Virus record (IMG/VR): IMGVR_UViG_3300032240_001881
Span: 1-20,573 of that record
Direction: 5' to 3' (one strand)
DNA length: 20,573 nucleotides
Source of the DNA: a virus
In this document: piece after piece, positions 1 to 7,616 of the stretch
Numbering within the stretch: the stretch's first letter is position 1
Layout of the letters: each line of letters begins with the position of its first letter
Program-made: the position numbers and the translations under genes
The notes under the pieces: generated by a model
The model's input: only the letters and a program-made list of their open reading frames with translations
The model's database searches: none
Told to the model about the DNA's origin: nothing

Positions 1-4
1 ATAA

Positions 5-21
5 ACATACTTGCTGTATGT
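5..21. repeat. Short inverted repeat at a promoter start site
   Basis: ACATAC at 5-10 and GTATGT at 16-21 are exact inverted copies separated by five bases. The repeat lies just downstream of the -10 box of the minus-strand promoter at 26-54 and overlaps its expected transcription start near 19-20. It could be an operator or a hairpin at the very 5' end of the transcript. No binding protein can be named. Confidence 0.35.
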
Positions 22-25
22 ATAT

Positions 26-54
26 ATTATACTGTAAAATTAATCTATTGTCAA
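26..54 (-). promoter_or_regulatory. Consensus sigma70 promoter reading out of the left edge
   Basis: On the minus strand a perfect TTGACA (plus 49-54) is followed by a 17-nt spacer and a perfect TATAAT (plus 26-31). This is the full host housekeeping sigma-factor consensus. It lies just downstream of the methylase stop codon and would drive the next minus-strand gene, whose start is beyond position 1. It suggests early or middle transcription by unmodified host polymerase. Confidence 0.75.
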
Positions 55-71
55 TGACAGGTTTTACCATA

Positions 72-980
72 TTAAACAACGTCAAACAAATTAGTATCTA
101 GTTCTTGTTGTTTTTTAACCACAGGCACAGAAGTTGGCATAGCGTAGTTCATAATTAGAATTTCTGTGCCTTTGCTCTTTGTACTGTAATTGGCCTTCTT
201 ACTGCTACGAGTTGCGGCACTACGATAAACAGATTGACTATGCCAATTAAATTGAGTTTCTGGATAAAACAATTTCAAATCATCAAAATCATAATAACTC
301 AACGCAAACTTGCCTTGTATTTTGGACAAAGTATCTGCTAGTTCTTCATGCTTTTCTCTGGGAAAATCTTTGCTATAATAAAATTCCATATTGTAGTATG
401 GTGGATCTACATAAAAGAATGTATCTGGACTATCATATTTTTTGATTAGATCAATACAATCCATTTGCTCTACATTGGTAATCTGTCGGAGTCTATCTGT
501 GATAACAGTATTGCTGAGTTTGTTCCTCAGTGTGTCGTACTTGCTTGGATACTTACCGCCTGCTTTGGTTTCTGTAAAGTATGGAACATTTTTGGTGCTA
601 AGTGGAGTACCAGCAAATACCTGTGTTTGTAGATAAAGATACTTAACACACAGATCTATATCACCTAATTGTACTTTGGTCCAATCTAGTGTGGCAAATA
701 ATTCTTGTTGATATTGTTTATATAATGCTGTATCACTTTTGGGTGTAGCTGTCATTTTGGACAATACAGCAGCAGGATCTTGTCTAAAACATTCATAGAC
801 ATTGGCTAGCAGTGGATTAAAGTCATTATAGACTCTGGTCGTGGCCTGTGCTACTTTAGGGCTTTTAACGGATACCCATCCAGCACCTCCAAATACTTCT
901 ACAAAAGTAGGAAACGTATTTGGGAACAGTGGATCCATCCACTTTACATGATGTGCTTTACCGCCGATATATGGAAACAT
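72..980 (-). CDS. dam: DNA adenine (N6) methyltransferase, Dam/D12 class
   Basis: A 302-residue protein of the D12 class of adenine-N6 DNA methylases, which transfer a methyl group from S-adenosylmethionine to adenine in a short DNA target. The class order is visible: YIGGK at residues 4-8, the SAM-binding FVEVFGGAG around 26-34, a YNDFNPLLANVY stretch at 51-62, and the catalytic DPPYY at 192-196. The central region is probably the target-recognition domain, so the target cannot be read from sequence. Length is in the normal range for Dam-like enzymes. The ATG at 980 must be the start because YIGGK begins three residues later, and it has no ribosome-binding site. Instead a perfect sigma70 -10 box ends five bases upstream, suggesting a leaderless mRNA. 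In phages such enzymes usually protect DNA from host restriction or regulate packaging. Which applies here is unknown. Confidence 0.93.
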   Translation of the reverse strand: MFPYIGGKAHHVKWMDPLFPNTFPTFVEVFGGAGWVSVKSPKVAQATTRVYNDFNPLLANVYECFRQDPAAVLSKMTATPKSDTALYKQYQQELFATLDWTKVQLGDIDLCVKYLYLQTQVFAGTPLSTKNVPYFTETKAGGKYPSKYDTLRNKLSNTVITDRLRQITNVEQMDCIDLIKKYDSPDTFFYVDPPYYNMEFYYSKDFPREKHEELADTLSKIQGKFALSYYDFDDLKLFYPETQFNWHSQSVYRSAATRSSKKANYSTKSKGTEILIMNYAMPTSVPVVKKQQELDTNLFDVV

Positions 981-985
981 AAGTT

Positions 986-1014
986 ATTATAACATAGATT
1001 GTTATAATTGTCAA
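986..1014 (-). promoter_or_regulatory. Consensus extended sigma70 promoter for the methylase, leaderless
   Basis: The minus strand reads TTGACA (plus 1009-1014), a 17-nt spacer, then TGTTATAAT, so the -10 box (plus 986-991) is perfect and carries the extended TGn element. Only AACTT separates the -10 box from the methylase ATG at 980. The A of the ATG sits six bases past the box, where transcription should start. Confidence 0.85.
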
Positions 1015-1018
1015 CCAA

Positions 1019-1255
1019 TTAAAACAGCTTCTTTGGTAGTTGTTGATCGGACATTTTCTTACGCCACCGTGCCCGGGCGGCTCCTTTTTTACGTTTACGT
1101 ACAGTGGTAGGTTTTTCAAAAAACATATTTTCTTTTACGATTTCTAAAATACCAAGATCGTCCACTTTCTGTTTGAATTTTCTCAATGCCACACTTAGCG
1201 GAAGATCGCCGACCACAATTATTGTACCGCGTCCTTTTGGTTTATTTTTGTTCAT
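1019..1255 (-). CDS. rpsU: Ribosomal protein bS21 homologue
   Basis: A small very basic protein of 78 residues (from the ATG at 1255) that matches bacterial small-subunit protein bS21. It has the LPLSVALRKFKQKVDDLGIL helix, then FFEKPTTVRKRKK, matching the family's FYEKPTTERKR signature, and an Arg/Lys-rich tail. bS21 binds near the 3' end of 16S rRNA and helps select mRNAs during initiation. Phage bS21 copies are known from large aquatic phages and are thought to replace or supplement the host protein. An in-frame TTG at 1273 would add six residues, but the ATG is preferred. The start lies inside the end of clpX (14-nt overlap), so translation is probably coupled. The 3' end abuts the -35 box of the methylase promoter. 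Confidence 0.93.
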   Translation of the reverse strand: MNKNKPKGRGTIIVVGDLPLSVALRKFKQKVDDLGILEIVKENMFFEKPTTVRKRKKGAARARWRKKMSDQQLPKKLF

Positions 1256-2474
1256 TTTTGGTCTTTTTATCAAAAATCATTATAGCTGTATTTCCTAATA
1301 CAGTATCTTTACTTATTACAATTTTGGATAAACCGCGGTCTACAAGGTTAACAGCATCAAATTGATAAGGTAATAAGATTTTTTCTATGATATTCTTTAA
1401 ACCACGAGCATTGGTCTTAAGGTCTTTGGCTTTTTCAGCAATAAGACTCAATGCGTCATCTTCAAATTCTAATTTAATTCCATCAAGTTCAAAAATATAT
1501 TGATATTGTTTAACAATGCTATTTTTTGGTTCCAGCAAAACTTTAACTAGATTTTCCACACTTAGTTCGTCAACATTGGTCACCATACCAAAGCGTCCAA
1601 TAAACTCAGGAATAAATCCATATTGAATAATATCCTTGGGTATGACTTTACGATATAACTCTGAATCATCTTTGATTGTAGAAACAGCAGATCCAAATCC
1701 AACACCTTTGGTGTTTGTACGTTGTTGTATGATCTTATCCAAACCTACGAATGCTCCACTGCAGATAAACAAAATACTTCTAGTATCAATTTCCTGCATT
1801 TCAGATCCAGGATGCTTACGTTTTCCTGTATATGGAACACGCATGATACTGCCTTCGACCATTTTGAGCAATGCTTGTTGTACGCCTTCGCCGCTGACAT
1901 CTCTGCTGATATTGACACTCTCGCCTTTACGGGCAATCTTATCAATTTCATCAATGTATACAATACCTCGGCTGGCTTTTTCAATGTCACCATCGGCTTC
2001 GTTGATCAGTCGTAGTAGAATACTTTCTACATCATCTCCGACATAACCTGCTTCCGTAATACCGGTGGCATCGCATATGGCAAAAGGAAGATCTAAATAT
2101 TCGGCTATCTTCCTGGCCAACATGGTCTTACCACAGCCAGTTGGACCCAATAGCAATACATTGGTCTTTTCTAATTCTATATCTTTGCTGGGATTGTTGA
2201 TACGTTTGAAGTGTTGACTAACTGCCACACTAAGAGAAATCTTAGCATCGTCCTGACCAATTACATATTCATCAAGGAACTCTTTGATCAATACAGGATT
2301 TAAGAAGTTTTTGTCAGTGGGGAATTTTTTAATTTTTTCGTCAACTAATATATCCACACAGAGATCTATACAGTCGTTACAAATCGCAGCATTTTCACCT
2401 ACGATGAGTTTTTCTACATCTTCTTTGCTCTTGCCACAGAAATCGCAGCTATGATGTTTATCTTGTTTATTCAC
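1242..2474 (-). CDS. clpX: ClpX, AAA+ unfoldase of the ClpXP protease
   Basis: A 410-residue full-length ClpX. Visible in order: the N-terminal zinc-binding domain (C10, C13, C32, C35), Walker A GPTGCGKT at 110-117, pore loop GYVG at 143-146, Walker B IVYIDEID at 171-178, the [15 protein letters not shown] signature, the RKH loop at 219-221, a ClpP-docking loop with VGF at 258-260 (IGF in Escherichia coli), GFIPEFIGR at 286-294, and the sensor-2 arginine in ARGL near 358. All parts needed for ATP hydrolysis, translocation and SsrA-tag recognition are present. It probably works with host ClpP, since no clpP is seen here. The start is GTG at 2474, overlapping the preceding gene by 8 nt. The bS21 gene starts within its 3' end. 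It may degrade tagged or host regulatory proteins during infection. Confidence 0.96.
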   Translation of the reverse strand: MNKQDKHHSCDFCGKSKEDVEKLIVGENAAICNDCIDLCVDILVDEKIKKFPTDKNFLNPVLIKEFLDEYVIGQDDAKISLSVAVSQHFKRINNPSKDIELEKTNVLLLGPTGCGKTMLARKIAEYLDLPFAICDATGITEAGYVGDDVESILLRLINEADGDIEKASRGIVYIDEIDKIARKGESVNISRDVSGEGVQQALLKMVEGSIMRVPYTGKRKHPGSEMQEIDTRSILFICSGAFVGLDKIIQQRTNTKGVGFGSAVSTIKDDSELYRKVIPKDIIQYGFIPEFIGRFGMVTNVDELSVENLVKVLLEPKNSIVKQYQYIFELDGIKLEFEDDALSLIAEKAKDLKTNARGLKNIIEKILLPYQFDAVNLVDRGLSKIVISKDTVLGNTAIMIFDKKTKNEQK

Positions 2475-2856
2475 CTAGTATACTTTCTAAAAATTGTTCT
2501 ACTCGATTAACTCTATTACTATTAATGTGGCTATAAACACTGGCTAGATTATCATCTGTAGTTTTATAATATGTTCCACTTTTGCCTAGAGCATAACCGC
2601 TTAGAGCCTGTGTAATATAATTTACACAATCTATGTTTATATACTTATACTCGCAACGATTGGATGCGTACAAAAACCAAGTGGCATTTGGTTCGCCAGA
2701 ATATATGTAGAAATTAACGTCTTGTTTAAATGTAGCAGTTGACAACCATTGACTAATTGCGTCTTGTTCTTCTTCTGTAACGTGTGAAAATAGTATACTT
2801 GTATTACTATTCTCAAAAATATCAGGAGGAGATATCAGTGTTATTTTTCCTTGCAC
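2467..2856 (-). CDS. Hypothetical protein, 129 aa
   Basis: A soluble-looking protein of 129 residues that I do not recognise. It begins with a beta-like stretch (KITLISPP), has an acidic helix (TEEEQDAISQWL), an aromatic middle and a C-terminal helix ([13 protein letters not shown]). No signal peptide, membrane segment or catalytic motif is visible. The start is GTG at 2856, with AAGG eight bases upstream inside the end of the previous gene. It sits between a membrane protein gene and clpX, one base after the former and overlapping the latter by 8 nt, so it belongs to the same operon. A ClpX adaptor role would be speculation from position only. Confidence 0.8.
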   Translation of the reverse strand: MQGKITLISPPDIFENSNTSILFSHVTEEEQDAISQWLSTATFKQDVNFYIYSGEPNATWFLYASNRCEYKYINIDCVNYITQALSGYALGKSGTYYKTTDDNLASVYSHINSNRVNRVEQFLESILGE

Positions 2857-2857
2857 A

Positions 2858-4111
2858 TTAGGCCTTTTTATCTTTGCTGGCTTGTAAGTACTCTTCAGAT
2901 GTTATTGTATTGGTCCAAAGATTACTTTCTTGTTGTTCTTCATTTTGAACATATCCTGTAGGAACAGCATTTCTATGATATACTTGTCCATTTACATATA
3001 CATATTCGCCATCGATAGAATGTGATCGAGCTGGTTCGCTTACTTGTTCAATTTGAACATCATTTACAGGGATAGTTTCTTCAATGGGTTCATTAATTAC
3101 GCCACATTCGTGATTGGGGCAATGTAATCCTATATTAGGAATATCTACTAATTCAGTACCACACTTGCTACAATTGATAGGTTCAAACTCTGTACCTTTA
3201 GGTTCTTCTATAACAGGTTCATCTGGCATAGGAATATTATCATTGCTGGGCTGTTCTTCTTCGACTTCCTGCTTGGGCATCTTAATTCCAACAATGGTTC
3301 CATTGCTATCTTTTAGAACACCAGTTTTGCCTTCACGTTCTCTAAACTCTTGGAAACTCATTTGGCTAGCCAACAATAGAATAACTGCCAGTGGATCAAA
3401 TACCACAATCAGTGTAATGATAACCCAGGTCACTGCTTTTTCTAAGATAGACTGATCAGTGCTGCCATAGAAGAAGGCTGCTATATATTTTATTGGTCCT
3501 ACTTCTGCTTCCACTTTACGAACTTCTGCGGCAATAGGGGCCCGTTCTTCAGTAAGACTACTAATTGTTTTCTGTTCGGATTCGATGTCCTGAAGCAGTC
3601 TAGCACGGTCCTTGGACTGGCTGCGTCGTAGCGCAACTGATTTCTCCGCACCTTTTTCTGAATCTGACCGTGCCATAACTTGGTCCACAGCCTCATCCAT
3701 CTGTTTAAGTTGTTTGCGGTTGGCATTGATGTTTTCCTTTGCTGTGTTAATCTTTTCATCATATACTGCTATCTTGGCCATGACATCACCACTGACTAGA
3801 TTTTGATCACTATGTGCCTTACTCAAGAATCCAAAGATACCCATGCTAGTGATAATCATTAATACCACAATGGCCGCAAACAGGTATGTCTTGATCAGTA
3901 GTGGAGCAGTCTTCCAATTTTGTTTAAGCCATACTGTGGCCACTAACTTACTAACTTCTAAGGTAGTTCCCATAATGATAATAGGAACAACTGCGGCGGC
4001 GAAAATGGCTGTAAGGCCTACCACTGAGTAGTAAACCGCCACTGCCGAAATACTTAGACCACTGAGTAGTGCGAGATATGCTATAAACTTTTCGTTGAGT
4101 GTTGGTTTCAT
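2858..4111 (-). CDS. Membrane protein with coiled coil and zinc ribbon
   Basis: A 417-residue protein with a clear architecture but no function I can name. Hydrophobic segments lie around residues 10-50 (probably two), 72-95 and 224-248, giving about four membrane spans. Between the third and fourth is a charged heptad-like coiled coil (about 110-205) rich in Glu, Lys, Arg and Gln. After the last span come an acidic Pro-rich linker and a zinc ribbon with C314, C317, C331 and C336, then a tail of about 80 residues without motifs. By hydropathy it is an inner-membrane protein. The large gene size and operon position suggest it matters to infection, perhaps as a membrane-anchored scaffold, but this is inference. 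Confidence 0.85.
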   Translation of the reverse strand: MKPTLNEKFIAYLALLSGLSISAVAVYYSVVGLTAIFAAAVVPIIIMGTTLEVSKLVATVWLKQNWKTAPLLIKTYLFAAIVVLMIITSMGIFGFLSKAHSDQNLVSGDVMAKIAVYDEKINTAKENINANRKQLKQMDEAVDQVMARSDSEKGAEKSVALRRSQSKDRARLLQDIESEQKTISSLTEERAPIAAEVRKVEAEVGPIKYIAAFFYGSTDQSILEKAVTWVIITLIVVFDPLAVILLLASQMSFQEFREREGKTGVLKDSNGTIVGIKMPKQEVEEEQPSNDNIPMPDEPVIEEPKGTEFEPINCSKCGTELVDIPNIGLHCPNHECGVINEPIEETIPVNDVQIEQVSEPARSHSIDGEYVYVNGQVYHRNAVPTGYVQNEEQQESNLWTNTITSEEYLQASKDKKA

Positions 4112-4118
4112 ACTTTAT

Positions 4119-4583
4119 TTATTTTGCCAAATTACATAAATCTTCGAAACTGTCAACTTGATATTTCCACCATTGACTTTCACCGCCAAGCCCATCTTTA
4201 CCAAATGGAATACTAATAGCATTGGAATTAAGGTGCTTATGTGCTGATGCCGGAATATGAAGGAAATATTGTTTACCTTCTATGATATTAGTTACAACAC
4301 ACAGCATAGGAGCAGTGGTATTGATATTTATATGAGCCTTATAGTGATCAGAACTTATTGCCTTTTTAACCTGCGCTGACTTAATTTGTTTTCCAGTTAC
4401 TAAATCAATATTAGGAGTATTTTTATCGCACATGTCAACTCCGCTGGCTACACTAATAGCACGTTCTGCTAGTTCACCGTGATTAATAAGATCGTGCCTT
4501 CTTAAAAGCACAATTGCTTCCATTAAAGTCATTTTTTTATTAACATCTACACCAAAATATGCTTCTGCTAAAATGTCTCTCAT
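4119..4583 (-). CDS. Hypothetical protein, 154 aa
   Basis: An unrecognised soluble protein of 154 residues starting MRDILAEAYF. I chose the ATG at 4583 because it follows the stop of the upstream gene by one base (TAATATG) and has GGAGA at a proper distance. The frame is open further upstream, but only as a shadow of the neighbouring gene. The N-terminal half is helical (MEAIVLLRRHDLINHGELAERAI). The C-terminal half is beta-like, with conserved-looking aromatic clusters (QYFLHIPASAHKH, ESQWWKYQVDSFEDL). No catalytic motif is obvious. It is part of the operon transcribed from the promoter at 5325-5353. Confidence 0.8.
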   Translation of the reverse strand: MRDILAEAYFGVDVNKKMTLMEAIVLLRRHDLINHGELAERAISVASGVDMCDKNTPNIDLVTGKQIKSAQVKKAISSDHYKAHININTTAPMLCVVTNIIEGKQYFLHIPASAHKHLNSNAISIPFGKDGLGGESQWWKYQVDSFEDLCNLAK

Positions 4584-4584
4584 A

Positions 4585-4977
4585 TTATCTCCGCATCTTA
4601 GAAATATCAATGGCCTCTTCATCACTGAACACAGGCACAGCATTGCTCTTGTGCATGGTAGCAATGCCTTTAACCTTGGTACCTGTATATACTTTAGCAG
4701 GTGCCAATGTAGCCACACCTAGACCACTGTTAAGACTAGGGATATGTTTTGTATTAGTACGGCCCACTGGTGTGTCAAGTTTGTAGACCAGTGGCTCAGC
4801 TGCCATGGCACGTCGACGTCGACGTTCTTCTTGTTCAACACCTTGTCGCTTGAGTAGTTCTTTCCATGCCGAGTCAAGTTCACGAGCACGTTGAGCCTCA
4901 GCAGCATTACGGAATTTAAACTTGCCTTTCTTCTTACCAGTTGTAGTAAGAGCAGGCCCACATAAGTGCATGGACAT
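4585..4977 (-). CDS. Basic hypothetical protein, 130 aa
   Basis: A basic protein of 130 residues beginning MSMHLCGPAL and followed by a Lys-rich patch (TGKKKGKFKF). Next come a long charged helix of Ala, Arg and Glu (about 24-60, including RRRRR near 53-57) and a more extended C-terminal half. There is no signal peptide or membrane segment. The charge pattern is compatible with nucleic-acid or virion-protein contact, but no family can be named with certainty. Its ATG shares one base with the stop of the upstream gene (TAATG), indicating translational coupling. The methionine two residues in is an alternative start. Confidence 0.8.
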   Translation of the reverse strand: MSMHLCGPALTTTGKKKGKFKFRNAAEAQRARELDSAWKELLKRQGVEQEERRRRRAMAAEPLVYKLDTPVGRTNTKHIPSLNSGLGVATLAPAKVYTGTKVKGIATMHKSNAVPVFSDEEAIDISKMRR

Positions 4978-5294
4978 TATGCTACCAATTCTGTTGACTG
5001 TGCTGATGTAATGGCCATTTGCTCCACGGCACGCCAGTTCTCTTTAGTCAATCCGGTAAAGCGGAGAATTGTTCCATTTGGAGCAATCTTGAAACTGCCT
5101 GCTACTACCCAAATTTGGAAACCTGTGGTATCAACTCCTGCCAGTTTTCGAACCACACCATTGATCTCTCCTGACGCTTTATCGCGTCCACGATTCCAAT
5201 GATATGTACTTTTATTACCTTCCCAACGTTGAGAATCTCCAGAAGATTCAGTACAAAATTGGGCAAGTGCTGTCATAGTAAGTTCTGCGGACAT
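4977..5294 (-). CDS. Hypothetical protein, 105 aa, first gene of the operon
   Basis: An unrecognised protein of 105 residues (MSAELTMTAL...). The ATG at 5294 is chosen because AAGGAG stands eight bases upstream, whereas the longer open frame starting at 5342 includes the promoter. A central stretch rich in Trp, Tyr, Arg and Gly (RWEGNKSTYHWNRGRDKASG) is followed by beta-like segments (FQIWVVAGSFKIAPNG) and a helix (KENWRAVEQMAI). It is the first gene behind the sigma70 promoter at 5325-5353, so it is probably expressed early and strongly. Confidence 0.8.
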   Translation of the reverse strand: MSAELTMTALAQFCTESSGDSQRWEGNKSTYHWNRGRDKASGEINGVVRKLAGVDTTGFQIWVVAGSFKIAPNGTILRFTGLTKENWRAVEQMAITSAQSTELVA

Positions 5295-5324
5295 GGATAA
5301 CTCCTTTTGTGTGTAAGTCTTATA

Positions 5325-5353
5325 ATTATAAGGTAAAATCAATAAAAAGTCAA
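5325..5353 (-). promoter_or_regulatory. Sigma70 promoter of the clpX-bS21 operon
   Basis: The minus strand carries TTGACT (plus 5348-5353, one mismatch to consensus), a 17-nt spacer and a perfect TATAAT (plus 5325-5330). A leader of roughly 25 nt with AAGGAG precedes the first ATG at 5294. This is the only strong promoter seen for the seven-gene minus-strand operon ending with bS21. Confidence 0.8.
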
Positions 5354-5368
5354 CCTAGATTTCAGCAA

Positions 5369-5376
5369 AATAAATA
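5369..5376 (+). promoter_or_regulatory. Possible T4-type late promoter box of the RuBisCO-like operon
   Basis: AATAAATA differs by one base from the T4 late consensus TATAAATA and ends five bases before the ATG at 5382. No ribosome-binding site is visible, so a transcript from this box would start at or next to the ATG and be leaderless. No convincing sigma70 promoter was found for this operon. The call is tentative because A/T-rich octamers occur by chance. Confidence 0.45.
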
Positions 5377-5381
5377 TCTAC

Positions 5382-6095
5382 ATGGTTAATATAATAATCC
5401 CAATGGCCGGAGAAGGTAGCCGGTTTCCCAAAGATCAATACCTACCCAAACCCCTAATAGATGTAAATGGCAAGCCAATGATAGTCCGAGCTATAGAAAG
5501 TTTGGGCATAGATGGCCAATACCATTTCATTATTCGGAGAAATGAGTTCACTCAAATTATTGTGGAGATAATCAGTAAAACGGTTAAGAATCCTAGATTT
5601 GTTGAAGTCACACAAACCACAGCCGGACCTGCGTCTAGTGCCATGATGTTCAAAGATAAAATTAATAATGATCAAGAATTGGTCATTGCTAACTGTGATC
5701 AAATCATGGAATGGGACACAGATCTTTTCTTTCATAATGTTAGACTTTATGATGGCGCTGTAGTAACATATCACAGTGACACTGATAAAAACAGTTATGC
5801 TCGTTTAGACAAGCAAGGACAAGTCACTGAGATCAGAGAAAAACAGGTAATCAGTAATATCAGTCTTAATGGAATACACTATTGGCGTCAAGGTCGACAT
5901 TTTGTCAATAGTGCCGAAGAAATGATTGCCAACGATGACCGGGCGCCTAATGGAGAATTCTATATTGCTCCAACATATAACTATATGATCAAGCAAGGTC
6001 TCAAAGTTGGTATTCATCATATTCCCAATGAGCAACATCATGCTGTAGGTGTCCCAGTAGATTTAGAAAGATTCTTAAAACATGATAAAGCGTAA
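5382..6095 (+). CDS. Sugar-phosphate nucleotidyltransferase family protein
   Basis: A 237-residue protein of the NTP-transferase (sugar nucleotidyltransferase) fold, which joins a sugar-1-phosphate or similar phosphate to a nucleotide. The N-terminal nucleotide-binding signature is plain: a hydrophobic strand IIIPMAGEGSRFP (residues 4-16), then LPKPLIDVNGKPM with the active-site Lys-Pro. ANCDQIMEWD near 104-113 carries the metal-binding aspartate, and NGIHYWRQG resembles the family's later strand. No left-handed beta-helix acyltransferase domain follows, so this is the minimal form. The substrate is unknown. The start is fixed by the signature and has no visible ribosome-binding site. It is the first gene of a three-gene overlapping operon with a cupin and a RuBisCO-like protein, the only plus-strand genes here. 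It may activate the product or substrate of those enzymes. Confidence 0.88.
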   Translation: MVNIIIPMAGEGSRFPKDQYLPKPLIDVNGKPMIVRAIESLGIDGQYHFIIRRNEFTQIIVEIISKTVKNPRFVEVTQTTAGPASSAMMFKDKINNDQELVIANCDQIMEWDTDLFFHNVRLYDGAVVTYHSDTDKNSYARLDKQGQVTEIREKQVISNISLNGIHYWRQGRHFVNSAEEMIANDDRAPNGEFYIAPTYNYMIKQGLKVGIHHIPNEQHHAVGVPVDLERFLKHDKA

Positions 6096-6405
6096 TATCG
6101 ACGAGTTTTATAGAGGATGGTTCATTGGCAACTTTGAGCCATCATTGCTTAAAACAGATCAATTTGAAGTTAGTATATTAAAACATGCCCAAGGTGAACA
6201 TTGGCCCAAACATTATCATGCCATAGCCACAGAATATAATGTTCTGTTAAAAGGTTCTATGAAAATCAACGGCGAGTTGATGACCGAAGGTGATGTATTC
6301 GTTATTGAACCAGGTGAGGCCGCAGAGCCTGAATTTCTAGAAGATTGTACACTCGTATGTGTTAAAACACCAAGCCTACCAGGAGATAAGTATGAAGTTC
6401 TTTAA
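6082..6405 (+). CDS. Small single-domain cupin protein
   Basis: A 107-residue cupin. The first cupin motif is complete: the spacing G-x5-H-x-H-x4-E-x6-G is met by the stretch starting GEHWPKHYH (about residues 38-58), giving two His and one Glu as metal ligands. The second motif (GDVFVIEPGE, about 70-79) is recognisable, but the usual third histidine is replaced by Glu or Ala, so metal binding may be altered. Single-domain cupins of this size include sugar-phosphate isomerases and epimerases as well as binding proteins. The gene overlaps the nucleotidyltransferase by 14 nt and the RuBisCO-like gene by 14 nt, so all three are probably translationally coupled. The exact reaction cannot be read from sequence. 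Confidence 0.87.
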   Translation: MIKRNIDEFYRGWFIGNFEPSLLKTDQFEVSILKHAQGEHWPKHYHAIATEYNVLLKGSMKINGELMTEGDVFVIEPGEAAEPEFLEDCTLVCVKTPSLPGDKYEVL

Positions 6406-7582
6406 AGAACGCAGCGAAATTAAACTAGATGATTATTACATTGCCACCTATGATATGGCCAGTAGTAAAAATTTAAAAGAAGCGGCATGGAATCTTGCCA
6501 TTGGACAAAGTGTAGGTAATCCCAATGTTCGTAATGAATGGGAGACCGATGAACTATTTGAAAATCATAGTTGTATTATTCTCGGCAATGAACGTCGATT
6601 AGAAACCATGCGTCAAGGCACAGTAGAAATTGCTTTTCCTGTTGCCAACACAGATTGGGACACAGATGGTATAAGTCATCTACTATGTCAACTCATGGGC
6701 GGCCATGTAGATATTGATATTATAACCAAATGTCGTTTGATAAAATTAGAATTGCCCAAAACGGTGACCAGTCATTTCTTAGGTCCAAAGTTTGGTCTAA
6801 GTGGTTTTAGAAAGTTTACAGGACAATACAATAAACCATTGTTTGGCAGTATTGTTAAACCTAAGATTGGTATCACTCCTGAAGTATTATTGGAAATGGT
6901 CAAACAAATGGTAGATGGTGGTGTTGATTTTATCAAAGAAGATGAAATTATGAGCAATCCTGCCTGTGCTCCATTAGAACGCAGAGTAGATTTAATCTCT
7001 AACTATTTGGCCAAACAAAGTCAAAAGGTAGTGTTTTGTCATACTATTAACTGTGATCCACATGCAGTTATGGATCGTGTAAAACGTGTACACGAACTAG
7101 GTGGCAACGGAGTACATATTAATGTGTTCAGTGGACTAGGCGTATATAATAGTATCCGTAAATTAGATCTACCATTATTCCTACATTTCCAAAAGTCAGG
7201 CGATAAGGTATTCACTGATGCTAGCCACCGATTCAGTATCAGTTGGCCAGTTATATGTCAGTTGGCCACAATGATGGGTGTAGATACTATTCAAACAGGA
7301 ATGATAGGCGGTTATTCAAATGATGATCCTGCTGAACTAGCTGAAAGTATTCGTGTACTAAGAGATGGTAACACCACACCAGTTCTAAGTTGCGGAATGC
7401 ATGCTGGATTGGTAGACTATGTCACTGAACAAGTTGGTCAAGATTATATGGCCAATGTTGGCGGAGCAGTTCACGGACATCCTGGGGGAACCATTGCTGG
7501 TGCTCGAGCCATGCGGCAAGCAATTGATCGTACTTATGAATCGGAATATGATCAAGCAATAGCTAAATGGGGTAAAGTATAA
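6392..7582 (+). CDS. RuBisCO-like protein (form IV type), probably not a carboxylase
   Basis: A 396-residue homologue of the RuBisCO large subunit. The start at 6392 follows AGGAG by six bases. Landmarks by comparison with the plant enzyme: KPK at 156-158 (K175/K177), GGVDFIKEDE at 176-185 with K182 (the carbamylated K201), D184 and E185 (D203/E204), H265 (H294), SCGMH at 333-337 (S379 region) and VGGAVHGHPGG at 356-366 (G403/G404 phosphate loop). Carboxylase residues are missing: R295 is replaced by F266, H327 by Ser/Trp near 284-285, loop-6 K334 by Y308, and the E60 and N123 regions do not match. This pattern fits RuBisCO-like proteins, which act as enolases, isomerases or decarboxylases (for example MtnW in methionine salvage). 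It is shorter than true RuBisCO (about 470). It is cotranscribed with a nucleotidyltransferase and a cupin and ends at a strong terminator. Such a gene in a phage is very unusual. Confidence 0.93.
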   Translation: MKFFKERSEIKLDDYYIATYDMASSKNLKEAAWNLAIGQSVGNPNVRNEWETDELFENHSCIILGNERRLETMRQGTVEIAFPVANTDWDTDGISHLLCQLMGGHVDIDIITKCRLIKLELPKTVTSHFLGPKFGLSGFRKFTGQYNKPLFGSIVKPKIGITPEVLLEMVKQMVDGGVDFIKEDEIMSNPACAPLERRVDLISNYLAKQSQKVVFCHTINCDPHAVMDRVKRVHELGGNGVHINVFSGLGVYNSIRKLDLPLFLHFQKSGDKVFTDASHRFSISWPVICQLATMMGVDTIQTGMIGGYSNDDPAELAESIRVLRDGNTTPVLSCGMHAGLVDYVTEQVGQDYMANVGGAVHGHPGGTIAGARAMRQAIDRTYESEYDQAIAKWGKV

Positions 7583-7588
7583 AATAAA

Positions 7589-7616
7589 AAAGCCTAAACA
7601 ATTAAATTTAGGCTTT
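7589..7616. terminator. Bidirectional terminator between convergent operons
   Basis: AAAGCCTAAA (7589-7598) and TTTAGGCTTT (7607-7616) form a perfect 10-bp stem with an 8-nt loop, with A-rich sequence before and T-rich sequence after. It ends the RuBisCO-like operon on the plus strand and the Ala/Lys-rich and acidic frames on the minus strand. The acidic frame's stop codon lies within the stem. Confidence 0.88.

Noticed and set aside
4584-4718. Longer start for the 154-aa hypothetical gene
   Set aside because: The extra N-terminal residues are a shadow of the upstream coding frame. The ATG at 4583 has a ribosome-binding site and tight TAATATG coupling.
5295-5342. Upstream start for the first gene of the clpX operon
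   Set aside because: It would lie within the promoter and leader, whereas the ATG at 5294 has a good AAGGAG.
6392-7582. True carbon-fixing RuBisCO
   Set aside because: Key carboxylase residues (equivalents of R295, H327, K334) are replaced and the protein is too short.
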